Numbered from the stretch's first letter, positions 33,233 through 42,541 are shown. The stretch: 62,091 nucleotides of DNA from Lysobacterales bacterium (GCA_017305055.1 JAFKMZ010000015.1:1-62091); one strand, 5' to 3'. The notes: generated by a model from the letters alone, not told the origin. Made by a program: numbers and translations.

Positions 33233-36202
33233 TCATTGGCCGAGCATGGCGTCCACCCGCTGCCTGAGCTCGGCTACGGCGGCAACCTGCTGGGTGGTCG
33301 GCGTGGCCATGGTGGAGGGATTGTCGCCATCGCCGCCATAGGAACCGCCGTACAGCGAGTTGTATTGCGCAATCAGCTCGCCGTTCAACTTGCGCAGTCC
33401 CAGGTTCTCCTTGCCCTTGGCCTGCCGCAGCGCGGTGTAGGTGCGCGCGATGTCGGTGCTGAGCTGCATGCCAAGCTGGAACTGCTGCTCGAGTCCGGCC
33501 ATGGGCTTGTCGACGCGCGGGTCGGCGCGGACGGTCAGCGACCGGGTCAAGGTCTGTCCGCCGGCGGTGAGCTTCACCGTGTACTGCCCCGGCAACACCG
33601 GCACGCCGGTGAGTCCCATGGGCGTGTCGCCGTAGATCACGCCCATCGGCGCATGCGGCTCCAGGCTGGGTGGCGAGGGATAGAGCAGGTTCCACACGAA
33701 GCGGTGCATGCCTGGCTGCGCCGACAGGATCTGCGGCGCGCGCAGCCAGTAGGTGGGGAAGTTGAGCGTGTTGGGATCGACCGTGGGCGCCTGGTCCGTG
33801 GAGCTGAAGTGGCGCACGAGCTTGCCCGCGGCGTCCAGGATGTCCAGCGTCACCGGGCCGGTGCTGCCGGGCTTGAGCAGGTAGTCGATGATGGCGCCGC
33901 TGGGTGGGTTCTGTCCGGCCGGGAATTCCGGCTCCAGCTGGGTATCGGAATAGGCATTGCGTGGCAGCTGGTAGGCGGCGGCGGGCTGATACAGATATGC
34001 CGTCGAAGCCGCCTGGGCGGCGGCGAGCTGGCGCAGCGGGCCGATGTCGTCGAGGATCCACAGGGCGCGGCCGTGGGTGCCGAGCACGATGTCGTTGCCG
34101 TGGATCACGAGGTCGCGCATGGAGGTCGTCGGCAGGTTCTGCTGCAACGATTGCCAGTGCGCGCCGTCGTCGGCGGAGAACCACACCGCGCGCTCGGTGC
34201 CGGCAAACAACAGGCCTTTCTGTACCGGATCCTCGCGCACCACGTTGACCGCGGCGTTGTCCGGCAGGCCGTTGGCGATGAGTTGCCAGGTCTTGCCGCC
34301 GTCATGCGTGCGGTAGATATAGGGTTTCAGGTCGTCGAGGCGGAAGCGGCTGACCGAGGCGTACGCGGTCTGCTCGTCGTAGTGCGAGGCGACCAGCTGG
34401 GTCACCTTGCTCCATGCGCCCATGCCCTTGGGGGTGACGTCCTGCCAATGCTTGCCGCCGTCCCGGGTAAGCCAGATGAGCCCGTCGTCGGTGCCGGCCC
34501 AGATCGTGTCCGCGTCCTTGAACGATGGCCCGATGCTGTAGATCACGCCGCGATGGTCGAGCGGGTTTTCGTGCGTGGCAAACGGCTTCAGGTTGGCCGG
34601 TATGCCGGGATTGGGCCGGGACAGGTCGGGGCTGATCGTCTGCCAGCTGTGGCCGCCGTCCGTGGTCTTGAACAGGACGTTCGCGCCCAGGTAGAGCACG
34701 TGTGGATCGGCCGGCGAGAACAATAGTGGCGCGGTACGGTTGAAGCGGTACTTGCCGGTGAAGAGTTCCACCTGCGGGCCGACGTTCTGGCTCTGCCCGG
34801 TGCGCCAGTCGTAGCGCACCACACGGCTGGAATAGGTGATGTCCGGGTTCAGGGGGTCTGGCGCGATGTAGCCGTATTCCTCGCTGCCCACCGGGTGCCA
34901 GTCGCGGAAGGTGATCTGCCCGTCGTTGCTGCGGCTGGTGATGGCCACCGAGCCGCTGTCCTGCTGAGAGCTGTAGACGCGGTACGGGAACTGGTTGTCG
35001 GTGGCGACATGGTAGGACTGGGCGAGCGGCTGGTTGTACCAGGTGCTCCAGGTCTTGCCGCCGTTGACGGTGATGGTCGCGCCCTGGTCGACCCCGATCG
35101 CCATGACGTCGGGGTTGCTGGGATTGATCCAGGTGTGGTGGTAGTCGTTGCCGCCGGGGGCGCCGCGCAGCACGGCATAGCTCTTGCCGGCGTCGGTCGA
35201 GTGGTACCAGGCGGTGGAGCTCACGTAGATCTCGTCGGGATTGTTCGGAGCGACGGTGATCCAGCCGCCGGCGTTGCGCGGATCATGGTTGACGGGGTGA
35301 AAGCTCAGCCCCGCATCGTCGGAAAGATAGAGGCCACGCTGCGCGGAGGAAGCGCCGACGCTGGCGTACACGCGGTTGGGTGCGCTGGGCGCAATGCCAA
35401 GCCAGATCCTCCCCAGCCCCTGGGCGACGGTCGGCAGGCCCTTGCCGACCTGCTTCCAGGTCGCGCCACCATCGGTCGACTTGAAGACGCCGCTGCCGTC
35501 CACGCCCTGGTGGATCTGCCAGCGCCACGGCGAGACCCTGCTGGCCCAAAGCACCGCATACACCGTGTCCGGATCGGCCGGATCCAGTACGACCTGTGCC
35601 GCGCCAACGTCCGGGCCCTTGTACAGCACCTTGTCGAAGGTCTTGCCGCCATCGGTGGAGCGGAAGATGCCGCGTTCGGCATTCGGGCCGTAGGGGTGGC
35701 CGAGCACGGCCACGAACAGCCGGTTGGCGTCATGCGGGTCGATGGCGATGGCCGGGATTTGCTGGCCGTCGCGCAAGCCCAGGTGCTGCCAGGTCCTGCC
35801 TGCGTCACCCGAACGGTACAGACCGTCGCCGGTGGAAAGATCCGGGCGCTGGGTGGCCTCGCCCGAGCCGGCATAGATGACGTTGGGATCGGAGGGCGCG
35901 ATCGCTATCGAGCCGATGGAATTGTTCTCGTCGCCGGTGAACGACGGCGCCCAGGTCGCGCCAGCGTCGGTGGTCTTCCACACCCCGCCGTTGTCCGCAC
36001 TCATATAGAACACGTTGGGTTGGCTGGGGATGCCGACCACGGCACCGATGCGCCCGCCGCGGAACGGCCCGATCAGCCGCCAGTTGAGCGCGCTGTACAG
36101 CCCGGGGCTCACCTGGGCCAGGGCTGGCAACGCGGGAACTGCAAGAGCGAGGGCAAGGAACAGGGCGCTACCTGCCCGCCTGGCGCGGCCGTGTACGGTC
36201 AT
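33233..36202 (-). CDS. Exported VPS10/sortilin-like beta-propeller protein
   Basis: The 989-residue precursor has a signal peptide ending ALPALAQ. It holds many Asp-box (BNR) repeats such as STDGGKTFDK, TTDAGATWAPSF and TRDGGKHWQDV over about residues 30-690, which predict a large sortilin-like beta-propeller. A C-terminal beta-sandwich and helical tail follow (about 730-989). Such proteins are often annotated glycosyl hydrolases, but no hydrolase residues are evident, so binding of sugars or proteins is as likely. A tandem paralogue lies directly upstream on the same strand, 108 bases away. The start at 36202 has AGGAGA at good distance; the frame runs 36 residues further upstream without a signal peptide. 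Confidence 0.85.
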   Translation of the reverse strand: MTVHGRARRAGSALFLALALAVPALPALAQVSPGLYSALNWRLIGPFRGGRIGAVVGIPSQPNVFYMSADNGGVWKTTDAGATWAPSFTGDENNSIGSIAIAPSDPNVIYAGSGEATQRPDLSTGDGLYRSGDAGRTWQHLGLRDGQQIPAIAIDPHDANRLFVAVLGHPYGPNAERGIFRSTDGGKTFDKVLYKGPDVGAAQVVLDPADPDTVYAVLWASRVSPWRWQIHQGVDGSGVFKSTDGGATWKQVGKGLPTVAQGLGRIWLGIAPSAPNRVYASVGASSAQRGLYLSDDAGLSFHPVNHDPRNAGGWITVAPNNPDEIYVSSTAWYHSTDAGKSYAVLRGAPGGNDYHHTWINPSNPDVMAIGVDQGATITVNGGKTWSTWYNQPLAQSYHVATDNQFPYRVYSSQQDSGSVAITSRSNDGQITFRDWHPVGSEEYGYIAPDPLNPDITYSSRVVRYDWRTGQSQNVGPQVELFTGKYRFNRTAPLLFSPADPHVLYLGANVLFKTTDGGHSWQTISPDLSRPNPGIPANLKPFATHENPLDHRGVIYSIGPSFKDADTIWAGTDDGLIWLTRDGGKHWQDVTPKGMGAWSKVTQLVASHYDEQTAYASVSRFRLDDLKPYIYRTHDGGKTWQLIANGLPDNAAVNVVREDPVQKGLLFAGTERAVWFSADDGAHWQSLQQNLPTTSMRDLVIHGNDIVLGTHGRALWILDDIGPLRQLAAAQAASTAYLYQPAAAYQLPRNAYSDTQLEPEFPAGQNPPSGAIIDYLLKPGSTGPVTLDILDAAGKLVRHFSSTDQAPTVDPNTLNFPTYWLRAPQILSAQPGMHRFVWNLLYPSPPSLEPHAPMGVIYGDTPMGLTGVPVLPGQYTVKLTAGGQTLTRSLTVRADPRVDKPMAGLEQQFQLGMQLSTDIARTYTALRQAKGKENLGLRKLNGELIAQYNSLYGGSYGGDGDNPSTMATPTTQQVAAVAELRQRVDAMLGQ

Positions 36203-36310
36203 CTGCTGGTCTCCTGCAACGGCAAGACGCGCGCGCTGGCGCACGTGCGTCAGGGGCGGTCCGTGCTGCTCCCGTGGGTCGGCAGCCCGGACCGATGCGT
36301 GCACAGCCAC

Positions 36311-39286
36311 TTACTGGCCAAGTATGGCATCGACTTGCCGTTGCAGGTCGCCCACCGCGGATACCTGCTGGGTGGTCGGCGTCGCCATGGTGGACGGGTT
36401 GTCGCCGTCACCACCGTAGGAGCCGCCGTACAGGGAGTTGTACTGGGCGATGAGCTCGCCGTTCAACTTCAGCAGGTCGGCCTGCCTGGGATCCTTGGCC
36501 TTGGCGTCCTGCAGCGCCTTGTGGGTGCGCTGGATGTCGGCACTGAGCTGCATGCCGAGCTCGAGCTGCTGCTTCAGCCCGGCCATGGGCTTGTCGACCC
36601 GCGGGTCCATGCGCACAGTGAGCGGTTGCGTCGAGGACTGGCCGTCCACGGTGAGCCTGACCGTGTATTCGCCGGGGAGTACCGGCGGCCCGGCCAGGCC
36701 CAGCGGCGAGTCGTGGAAGATCACGCCCATGGGCGCATGCGGCTTCAAGGTCGGCGGCGAGGGGTAGTGCAGGTCCCACACGAAACGATGCATGCCGCCC
36801 TGTGCGGACAGAAGCTGCGGCGGGCGCAGCCAGTAGGTCGGGAAATTGAGCTCGTCGGGATTGACGGTTGCGGGCTGGTCCGTCGAGCTGAAGTGGCGCA
36901 CCACCTTGCCCGTGGCATCCAGGATGTCGAGCGTCACCGGACCGGTGGCCGGCGACTTCAGCACATAGTCGATGATGGCGCCGCTGGGCGGGTTCTGGCC
37001 GGCCGGAAATTCCGGTTCCAGCTGCGTATCGGAATAGGTGTTGCGCGGGATCTGGTAGGCCGCCGCGGGCTTGTAGAGAAACGCATGGTCGGCGCGGCCG
37101 GCAGCGGCCAGCTGGCGCAGCGGCGTGATGTCGTCGAGGATCCAGTCCGAGCGTCCGTGCGTGCCCAGCACCACGTCATCGCCATGGATCACCAAGTCGC
37201 GCATCGAGGTTTGCGGCAGATTGAACTGCAGCGATTGCCAATGATCGCCGTCGTCGGCCGAGAACCAGACGGCGCGCTCGGTGCCGGCAATCAACAGGCC
37301 CTTCTGCTCCGGATCCTCGCGCACCACGTTGACCGAGGCGTTGTCCGGCAGGCCATTGACGATGAGCTGCCAGGTCTTGCCACCATCGTGGGTGCGGTAG
37401 ATGTAGGGCTTCAGGTCGTCCAGGCGAAAGCGGCTGACCGAGGCGTAGGCCGTCTGGTCATCGAAGTGCGAGGCGACGATCTTCGTCACCATGCTCCATG
37501 GCGTCATGCCCTTCGGCGTGACGTTGCTCCAGTGCCTGCCGCCGTCGCGGGTAACCCAGATCAAGCCGTCGTTGGTGCCGGTCCAGATCGTGTCGGCGTC
37601 CTTGAAGGAAGGCCCGATGCTGTAGATGACCCCGATGCGCTGCTTGAGCGACGTCACCTTGTCGCCGAAGGGACCGAGATTGGGCGGGACGCCCGGCTTG
37701 TCCCGTGACAGATCGGGGCTGATGACGTCCCAGCTGTGACCGCCGTTCGTGGTCTTGAACAGCACGTTGCCGCCGAGATACAGCACGCGCTGGTCGACCG
37801 GGGAAAACTGTATGGGGTTGTAGGGGCTGAAACGATATTGGCCCATGAAGCGCTGCAGCTGGGGGCCGACGAATTGCGTTTCCCCGGTGACCCAGTCATA
37901 GCGGTTGCCACGGCTGGAATAGACGATGTCCGGGTGCAGCGGGTCCGGCGCGATATGGCCATCCTCCTCGGCGCCGACCGGATGCCAGTCGCGGAAGGTG
38001 ATCTGGCCGTCATTGCCCCGGCTCAGGATGCCGAACGAACCCGAATCCTGCTGCGTGCTGTAGACGCGGTACGGGAACTGGTTGTCGGTGCTGACGGAAT
38101 AGGCCTGGGCAGTCGGCTGGTTGTACCACGAGCTCCAGGTCCTGCCACCGTTCACGCTGACCTGGCCGCCCTGGTCGACGCCCACCGCCATGATCTCGGG
38201 ATTGGCCGGATTGATCCAGACGTGGTGGTAGTCGTTGCCGCCGGGGGCACCCCTGATGGCGACAAACGTCCTGCCGGCGTCGGAGGAGCGGTACATGGCC
38301 GTCGAGGTGACGATGACCTCATCGGGATTGTTCGGTGCGACCGTGACGAAGCCGCCGGCGTTGCGCGGATCGTGGCTCACCAGATGAAAGTTCTGGCCGG
38401 CGTCGTCGGAGACGTACATGCCGGGGCGGACGCTGGCGTAGATGCGCTTGGCGTTGCCTGGCGCGATGGCGAGCCAGATGCGCCCCAGGCCCTCGGCCAC
38501 GGTTGGCAAGCCGTTGCCCACCTGCTGCCAGGTACTGCCTCCATCCGTCGATTTGTACAGCCCGCTGCCCGGCACCTTGGGCCGCTGGCGAAAGTCGATG
38601 CCGATGACCGAGGGCATGCTGCGGGCGGCCCAGAGCACGGCATACACGGTGTCCGGGTTTGCCGGATCCAGTGCAACCTGCGCGGCACCCACATTGTCGC
38701 CCTTGTACAGCACCTTCTGGAACGTCTTGCCGCCATCGGTCGAACGAAAGACGCCCCGCTCGGGATTGGGTCCATACGGGTGGCCAAGCACGGCGACGAA
38801 CAGCCGGTTGGCGTCGTGCGGGTCCACCACGATCGAGGCGATCTGCTGGCCGTCGCGCAGCCCAAGGTGCTGCCAGGTCTTGCCCGCATCCGCGGATTTG
38901 TAGATGCCGTCTCCGGTGGACAGGTCGGGCCGCTGCATGGCCTCTCCCGAGCCGGCATAAATGACGTCCGGATCGGACGGGGCGATCGCGAGCGAGCCCA
39001 GCGAGTTGTCTTCGTCGCCCTTGAACAGGCAATTCCAGGTCAGGCCCGCGTCGGTGGTTTTCCACACGCCGCCATTCTCGACGTCCATGTAGAACACGTT
39101 TGGCTGGCTGGGCACGCCGATGACGGAACCCACGCGGCCGGCGCGGAACGGGCCGATCAGTCGCCATGCCATGGCGTTGTAGAGATCTGAACTGCTCTGC
39201 GCCCATACTGGCAGGGCCACCGCCAGCATGGTGAACGACAGGAACAGGGCGCTGCAGGCCCGGTTTGTGGGCAGGCGCTTGCTCAT
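36311..39286 (-). CDS. Exported VPS10/sortilin-like beta-propeller protein (tandem paralogue)
   Basis: The 991-residue precursor has a signal peptide ending LPVWAQ. Its propeller of Asp-box repeats (TTDAGLTWNCLFKGDEDN, STDGGKTFQKVLYKGDNVG, THDGGKTWQLIVNGLPDNA) is highly similar to the neighbouring protein over its full length. The C-terminal tails are almost identical, including LNGELIAQYNSLYGGSYGGD. The pair clearly arose by tandem duplication, and divergence is concentrated in a few loops (for example an added region near residue 240). The start at 39286 follows a GGAG site eight bases away. The role is unknown; the context of exported peptidases suggests a part in handling peptides or glycopeptides. 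Confidence 0.85.
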   Translation of the reverse strand: MSKRLPTNRACSALFLSFTMLAVALPVWAQSSSDLYNAMAWRLIGPFRAGRVGSVIGVPSQPNVFYMDVENGGVWKTTDAGLTWNCLFKGDEDNSLGSLAIAPSDPDVIYAGSGEAMQRPDLSTGDGIYKSADAGKTWQHLGLRDGQQIASIVVDPHDANRLFVAVLGHPYGPNPERGVFRSTDGGKTFQKVLYKGDNVGAAQVALDPANPDTVYAVLWAARSMPSVIGIDFRQRPKVPGSGLYKSTDGGSTWQQVGNGLPTVAEGLGRIWLAIAPGNAKRIYASVRPGMYVSDDAGQNFHLVSHDPRNAGGFVTVAPNNPDEVIVTSTAMYRSSDAGRTFVAIRGAPGGNDYHHVWINPANPEIMAVGVDQGGQVSVNGGRTWSSWYNQPTAQAYSVSTDNQFPYRVYSTQQDSGSFGILSRGNDGQITFRDWHPVGAEEDGHIAPDPLHPDIVYSSRGNRYDWVTGETQFVGPQLQRFMGQYRFSPYNPIQFSPVDQRVLYLGGNVLFKTTNGGHSWDVISPDLSRDKPGVPPNLGPFGDKVTSLKQRIGVIYSIGPSFKDADTIWTGTNDGLIWVTRDGGRHWSNVTPKGMTPWSMVTKIVASHFDDQTAYASVSRFRLDDLKPYIYRTHDGGKTWQLIVNGLPDNASVNVVREDPEQKGLLIAGTERAVWFSADDGDHWQSLQFNLPQTSMRDLVIHGDDVVLGTHGRSDWILDDITPLRQLAAAGRADHAFLYKPAAAYQIPRNTYSDTQLEPEFPAGQNPPSGAIIDYVLKSPATGPVTLDILDATGKVVRHFSSTDQPATVNPDELNFPTYWLRPPQLLSAQGGMHRFVWDLHYPSPPTLKPHAPMGVIFHDSPLGLAGPPVLPGEYTVRLTVDGQSSTQPLTVRMDPRVDKPMAGLKQQLELGMQLSADIQRTHKALQDAKAKDPRQADLLKLNGELIAQYNSLYGGSYGGDGDNPSTMATPTTQQVSAVGDLQRQVDAILGQ

Positions 39287-39439
39287 ATAGGCGGCTCCGT
39301 TGGTCCTGCTCCCGTTGTAGTCCGATCGGGCGCTTTGTTCGATAGGAAATAAGTAACATCCATGCTGCGCGGCGTCGTCGGTATCACCCGTGGTTGCGGT
39401 TGACACCCTGCCTGCGTTCGAGTTGAATCCAGAAGTCAA

Positions 39440-39475
39440 CCTGCGCAACCCCATGCTGCCGTGGGATTGCGCAGG
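39440..39475. promoter_or_regulatory. Inverted repeat in the divergent promoter gap
   Basis: CCTGCGCAA-C-CCCA and TGGG-A-TTGCGCAGG form 14-base arms with one mismatch around an eight-base loop. It lies 50 bases before the M20 gene start and 154 bases before the divergent propeller gene, a natural place for an operator or a leader hairpin. There is no T-run after it. Confidence 0.4.
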
Positions 39476-39525
39476 CCGAGGGGTTCAATCGTCGATCCGG
39501 TGTCTTATCCGTCCAGGGGATGTCC

Positions 39526-40965
39526 ATGCGCATATCACTTCGAGCTACTGCTGTCGTTTTCGGCTTGCTGGCACCGTGTCTACTCTCTGCCCAGGAAACG
39601 CCCACCGAACGGGTCGCCGCCGCCGACGTGGTGAACAAGCTCGACGCGCTGCAGACTTCCCTCGACCTGCCGGCGCTGGCGGCCAGGCTCACCGGGCCGA
39701 ACGCCCAGCGCGACCAGGTGGTGGCGCGTGCCAAGCAGCTGATGGATACCGAACTGCTGGCGATGGGCGATGACATCACGAAGCACCCGGAGATCGGCTT
39801 CAAGGAGACACGCTCGGTGAAGCTGCTCACCGACTGGCTCAAGAAGCACGATTTCGAGGTGCAGATGGGAACGCCGGGGCTGCCCACCGCCTTCGTCGCC
39901 CGCTACAAGAAGGGCAAGGCCGGGCCGAACCTGGGCATCATCGTCGAGTACGACGCCCTGCGCGGCACCAAGGGCGCATTCCATGGCGACCAGCACAGTA
40001 CCCAGGGGCCGATCGGCCTGGCAGCGGCGGTGGCGGTTTCCGAGTTCCTGACCAAGTCCGGTACGCCAGGCACGGTGACCGTGTACGGCACGCCGGGTGA
40101 GGAGATGATGCCGCCCAATGCCAAGACCGAGATGCTCAAGAGCAAGGTCTTCGATGGTGCGGACATCCTGGTGCGCAGCCACTCGACCAGCCGCACCAGC
40201 CGTCCGGCGGCCGGCTTCGGTACCTGCTGCATGAACATCAACGGCGTCAAGTACACCTTCAGCGGCGCGCCGGCGCATCAGCTGGCGTCGTGGAATGGGC
40301 GCAACGCCCTGACCGCCGTGCGGCAGCTGTTCGGCAACATCGACGACATGCGCAGCAGCATGCGTCCGGAAACCCGCATCCAGGGCGTGATCACCGAAGG
40401 CGGCGCGGCCCCGAACGTGGTACCCGACAGGACGGTGGCCGACTTCTACGTGCGCTACCCGGATGAGGTGTACCTGGCCCAGATCCAGGACATCGTCGAC
40501 AACGCGGCCAAGGCGGCAGCACTCGCCACCGGAACCAAGGTGAAGATCGACCACTATGGCGAGGACCGCGACGGCATCAGTGTCGGTTCGCTCTCCGAGG
40601 TCGCCTTTGCCTACATGAAGAAATACGGTGCGACCGACGTCGAGTCCGAGCCTGGCAAGCCGCAAGGCTACGAAGAGACCGGCAGCGTCTCCAGTGCCAT
40701 CCCCGGCGTCGGCTTCTCGGCCAAGACGTCCAACGCACCAAACCATACCTACGAGATGGAGGCTGACGCGCTGGGCCAGGTGGGGCATGACGGCTTCGTC
40801 GTCGATGCCCAGGCCATGACCGCGGTGCTGTACGACTTTGCCACCCGTGCCGACTATCGCGAGACGGTCAAGCATGAGTTCCAGACCATCCAGGGCCTGA
40901 AGACCGAATACATCGACGCCCTGCACAAGGCCTACGTGTTGCCGAAGGTACCCGAGCCGCAATAA
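39526..40965 (+). CDS. Exported M20-family amidohydrolase (AbgB-like)
   Basis: The 479-residue precursor has a signal peptide ending CLLSAQ. M20D-type blocks follow: EIGFKETRSVKLL, NLGIIVEYDAL, VTVYGTPGEEM and FSGAPAHQLASWNGRNAL (dimerisation lid domain), with VSSAIPGVGF near the end. The order and lengths match p-aminobenzoyl-glutamate hydrolase subunit B. The metal-binding HxCGH signature of that group is replaced by HGDQHSTQGP, so Asp may take the place of Cys. It should cleave amide bonds of an acylated amino acid or dipeptide in the periplasm. The ATG at 39526 was preferred to 39520 because AGGGG then has proper spacing. The M24 peptidase gene follows 31 bases later, probably in one operon. 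Confidence 0.88.
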   Translation: MRISLRATAVVFGLLAPCLLSAQETPTERVAAADVVNKLDALQTSLDLPALAARLTGPNAQRDQVVARAKQLMDTELLAMGDDITKHPEIGFKETRSVKLLTDWLKKHDFEVQMGTPGLPTAFVARYKKGKAGPNLGIIVEYDALRGTKGAFHGDQHSTQGPIGLAAAVAVSEFLTKSGTPGTVTVYGTPGEEMMPPNAKTEMLKSKVFDGADILVRSHSTSRTSRPAAGFGTCCMNINGVKYTFSGAPAHQLASWNGRNALTAVRQLFGNIDDMRSSMRPETRIQGVITEGGAAPNVVPDRTVADFYVRYPDEVYLAQIQDIVDNAAKAAALATGTKVKIDHYGEDRDGISVGSLSEVAFAYMKKYGATDVESEPGKPQGYEETGSVSSAIPGVGFSAKTSNAPNHTYEMEADALGQVGHDGFVVDAQAMTAVLYDFATRADYRETVKHEFQTIQGLKTEYIDALHKAYVLPKVPEPQ

Positions 40966-40996
40966 CCCGTCCCCAACCATCCCCACGAGGAAGTCC

Positions 40997-42334
40997 ATGG
41001 ATACGAACGACCAGGTCCACTCCAGCCGCCGCAAGTTCCTGAAGACCTCCGCGCTTGGCGTGGCGGCTGCCGTACCGGCGGTCATGCTGGTTGGCTGCAG
41101 CTCCGGGCAGGCCCCGGTGGCCAGCACCGGCAGCGCCAGCGCTACCGGCAGCACCGACAGCACCGGGCTGCCGGCCTCCATCCTCGAGCTGAAGTCGGTG
41201 GCCGACAAGGCCGTGCCGATCACCGATGGCGAGCGCCAGGAACGACTGGCCAAGGCGCAGCGGTTGATGGCCGAGAACAAGATCGACGCCATGTACATGG
41301 ATGGCGGTCGGGCGATGGAATATTTCACCGGCATGCACTGGTTCACCAGCGAGCGCCTGATGGGCTTCGTGCTGCCCAAGTCCGGTGACCCGATCTACAT
41401 CACGCCCGCGTTCGAGGAAAGCCGCGCGCGCGAGCAGATCAAGTTTGGCCACGACGTCCGTGTCTGGCAGGAACATGAGGATCCGTACCAGCGCGTGGCG
41501 GAGGTCATGGCCGAACTGCATGCCTCGACCGGCTCGCTCGGCATCGAGGAGCAGGTGCCGTACTTCCGCTCCGCGCGCATTGCCGAGGCACTGCCGCAGG
41601 CGCGCCTGGTCTCGGCCATCCCGGTGACCGGCGGTTGCCGCGCGGTGAAGAGCCCGGCCGAGCTGGCCCTGATGCAGATTGCCAACGAAGCGACCCTGGC
41701 GGCCTATCGCGCCATCTATCTCGGCCTGAAGCCCGGCATGACCCAGCAGGATGTGGCGGCGTGGCTGGCCGCGGCCTATGAACGTCAGGGCGTCACTGGC
41801 GGCGCGGGCATCAACGTCGGCGAGTACACCGCCCTGCCGCATGGCTCGATCGCGCCGCAGAAGATCGTCGAGGGCACGCCGTTGCTGATGGATGGCGGTT
41901 GTCGGCTCCACGGTTACCAGAGCGACATCACCCGCACCTTCACCCTCGGCAAGCCCAGCGACAAGATGAAGAAGGTGTTCGACATCGTGCTGCAGGCGCA
42001 GACCGCCGCGCTCAAGGCGGCGCGCCCGGGGGCGTCCATGGAGTCGGTGGATGCCGCCGCGCGCCAGGTGGTCAGCGACAACGGTTATGGCCCCGACTAC
42101 AAGTACTTCAGCCACCGCCTCGGCCATGGCATCGGCATGGACATGCACGAGTGGTATTACCTGGTGCGCGGCAACAAGCGCCCGCTGGAAACCGGCATGA
42201 CCTTCAGCGACGAACCGGGCATCTATATTCCCGGCGAATTCGGTGTGCGTCTGGAGGATGACATGGTCATCACTGCCGACGGCGCCCGCCTGTTCACACC
42301 GCAGAGCCCGTCGCTCGAACATCCGTTCGCGTAA
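40997..42334 (+). CDS. Tat-exported lipoprotein M24-family aminopeptidase (Xaa-Pro type)
   Basis: The 445-residue protein begins with a Tat motif (SRRKFLK) and a lipobox LVGC, so it is predicted to be exported folded and lipid-anchored. The pita-bread fold carries the five dimetal ligands in order: D299 (LLMDGGC), D310 (SDITRTF), H377 (LGHGIGMDMHEW), E406 (SDEPGIY) and E420 (RLEDDMV). It should remove N-terminal residues next to proline, or cleave X-Pro dipeptides. Family members are usually cytoplasmic, so the export signal is noteworthy. GAGGAAG precedes the start. It is paired with the M20 amidohydrolase upstream. Confidence 0.92.
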   Translation: MDTNDQVHSSRRKFLKTSALGVAAAVPAVMLVGCSSGQAPVASTGSASATGSTDSTGLPASILELKSVADKAVPITDGERQERLAKAQRLMAENKIDAMYMDGGRAMEYFTGMHWFTSERLMGFVLPKSGDPIYITPAFEESRAREQIKFGHDVRVWQEHEDPYQRVAEVMAELHASTGSLGIEEQVPYFRSARIAEALPQARLVSAIPVTGGCRAVKSPAELALMQIANEATLAAYRAIYLGLKPGMTQQDVAAWLAAAYERQGVTGGAGINVGEYTALPHGSIAPQKIVEGTPLLMDGGCRLHGYQSDITRTFTLGKPSDKMKKVFDIVLQAQTAALKAARPGASMESVDAAARQVVSDNGYGPDYKYFSHRLGHGIGMDMHEWYYLVRGNKRPLETGMTFSDEPGIYIPGEFGVRLEDDMVITADGARLFTPQSPSLEHPFA

Positions 42335-42402
42335 CCGATGTGCGTGGCGCGCATGGGACGACGAGTCTCTTTGCGCCACTACATTCGGGTGGCATGACCG
42401 CC

Positions 42403-42429
42403 AAGGTATGTACACGGTGTACATACCTT
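42403..42429. promoter_or_regulatory. Perfect 27-bp palindrome, candidate operator
   Basis: Arms of 13 bases, AAGGTATGTACAC and its exact complement, surround one central base. It lies 69 bases after the M24 stop and 112 bases before the kinase start. No T-run follows on either strand, so a terminator is unlikely. Its symmetric TGTAC cores and size fit the operator of a dimeric repressor; the cognate protein is not identifiable here. Confidence 0.6.
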
Positions 42430-42541
42430 CGTGCCGGCAAAGCGGCTTCAGTGCGCCCGCCGTGGCCGCTTCGCCCCTCGCAGGTCCCGCTTGCCACATG
42501 GACCACGTCCGTCACTACCGGCGTGGCTACACTCGATCGCA

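Noticed and set aside
34895-37708. A long plus-strand open frame (937 codons) through the two propeller genes
   Set aside because: It spans parts of both minus-strand genes and the gap between them, with low-complexity sequence and no domain; the minus-strand genes have signal peptides and Asp-box repeats.
42500-42541. A leaderless promoter (TACACT eight bases before the kinase ATG)
   Set aside because: The -10-like hexamer is well placed but no -35 element at 16-18 bases was found, so support is too weak.
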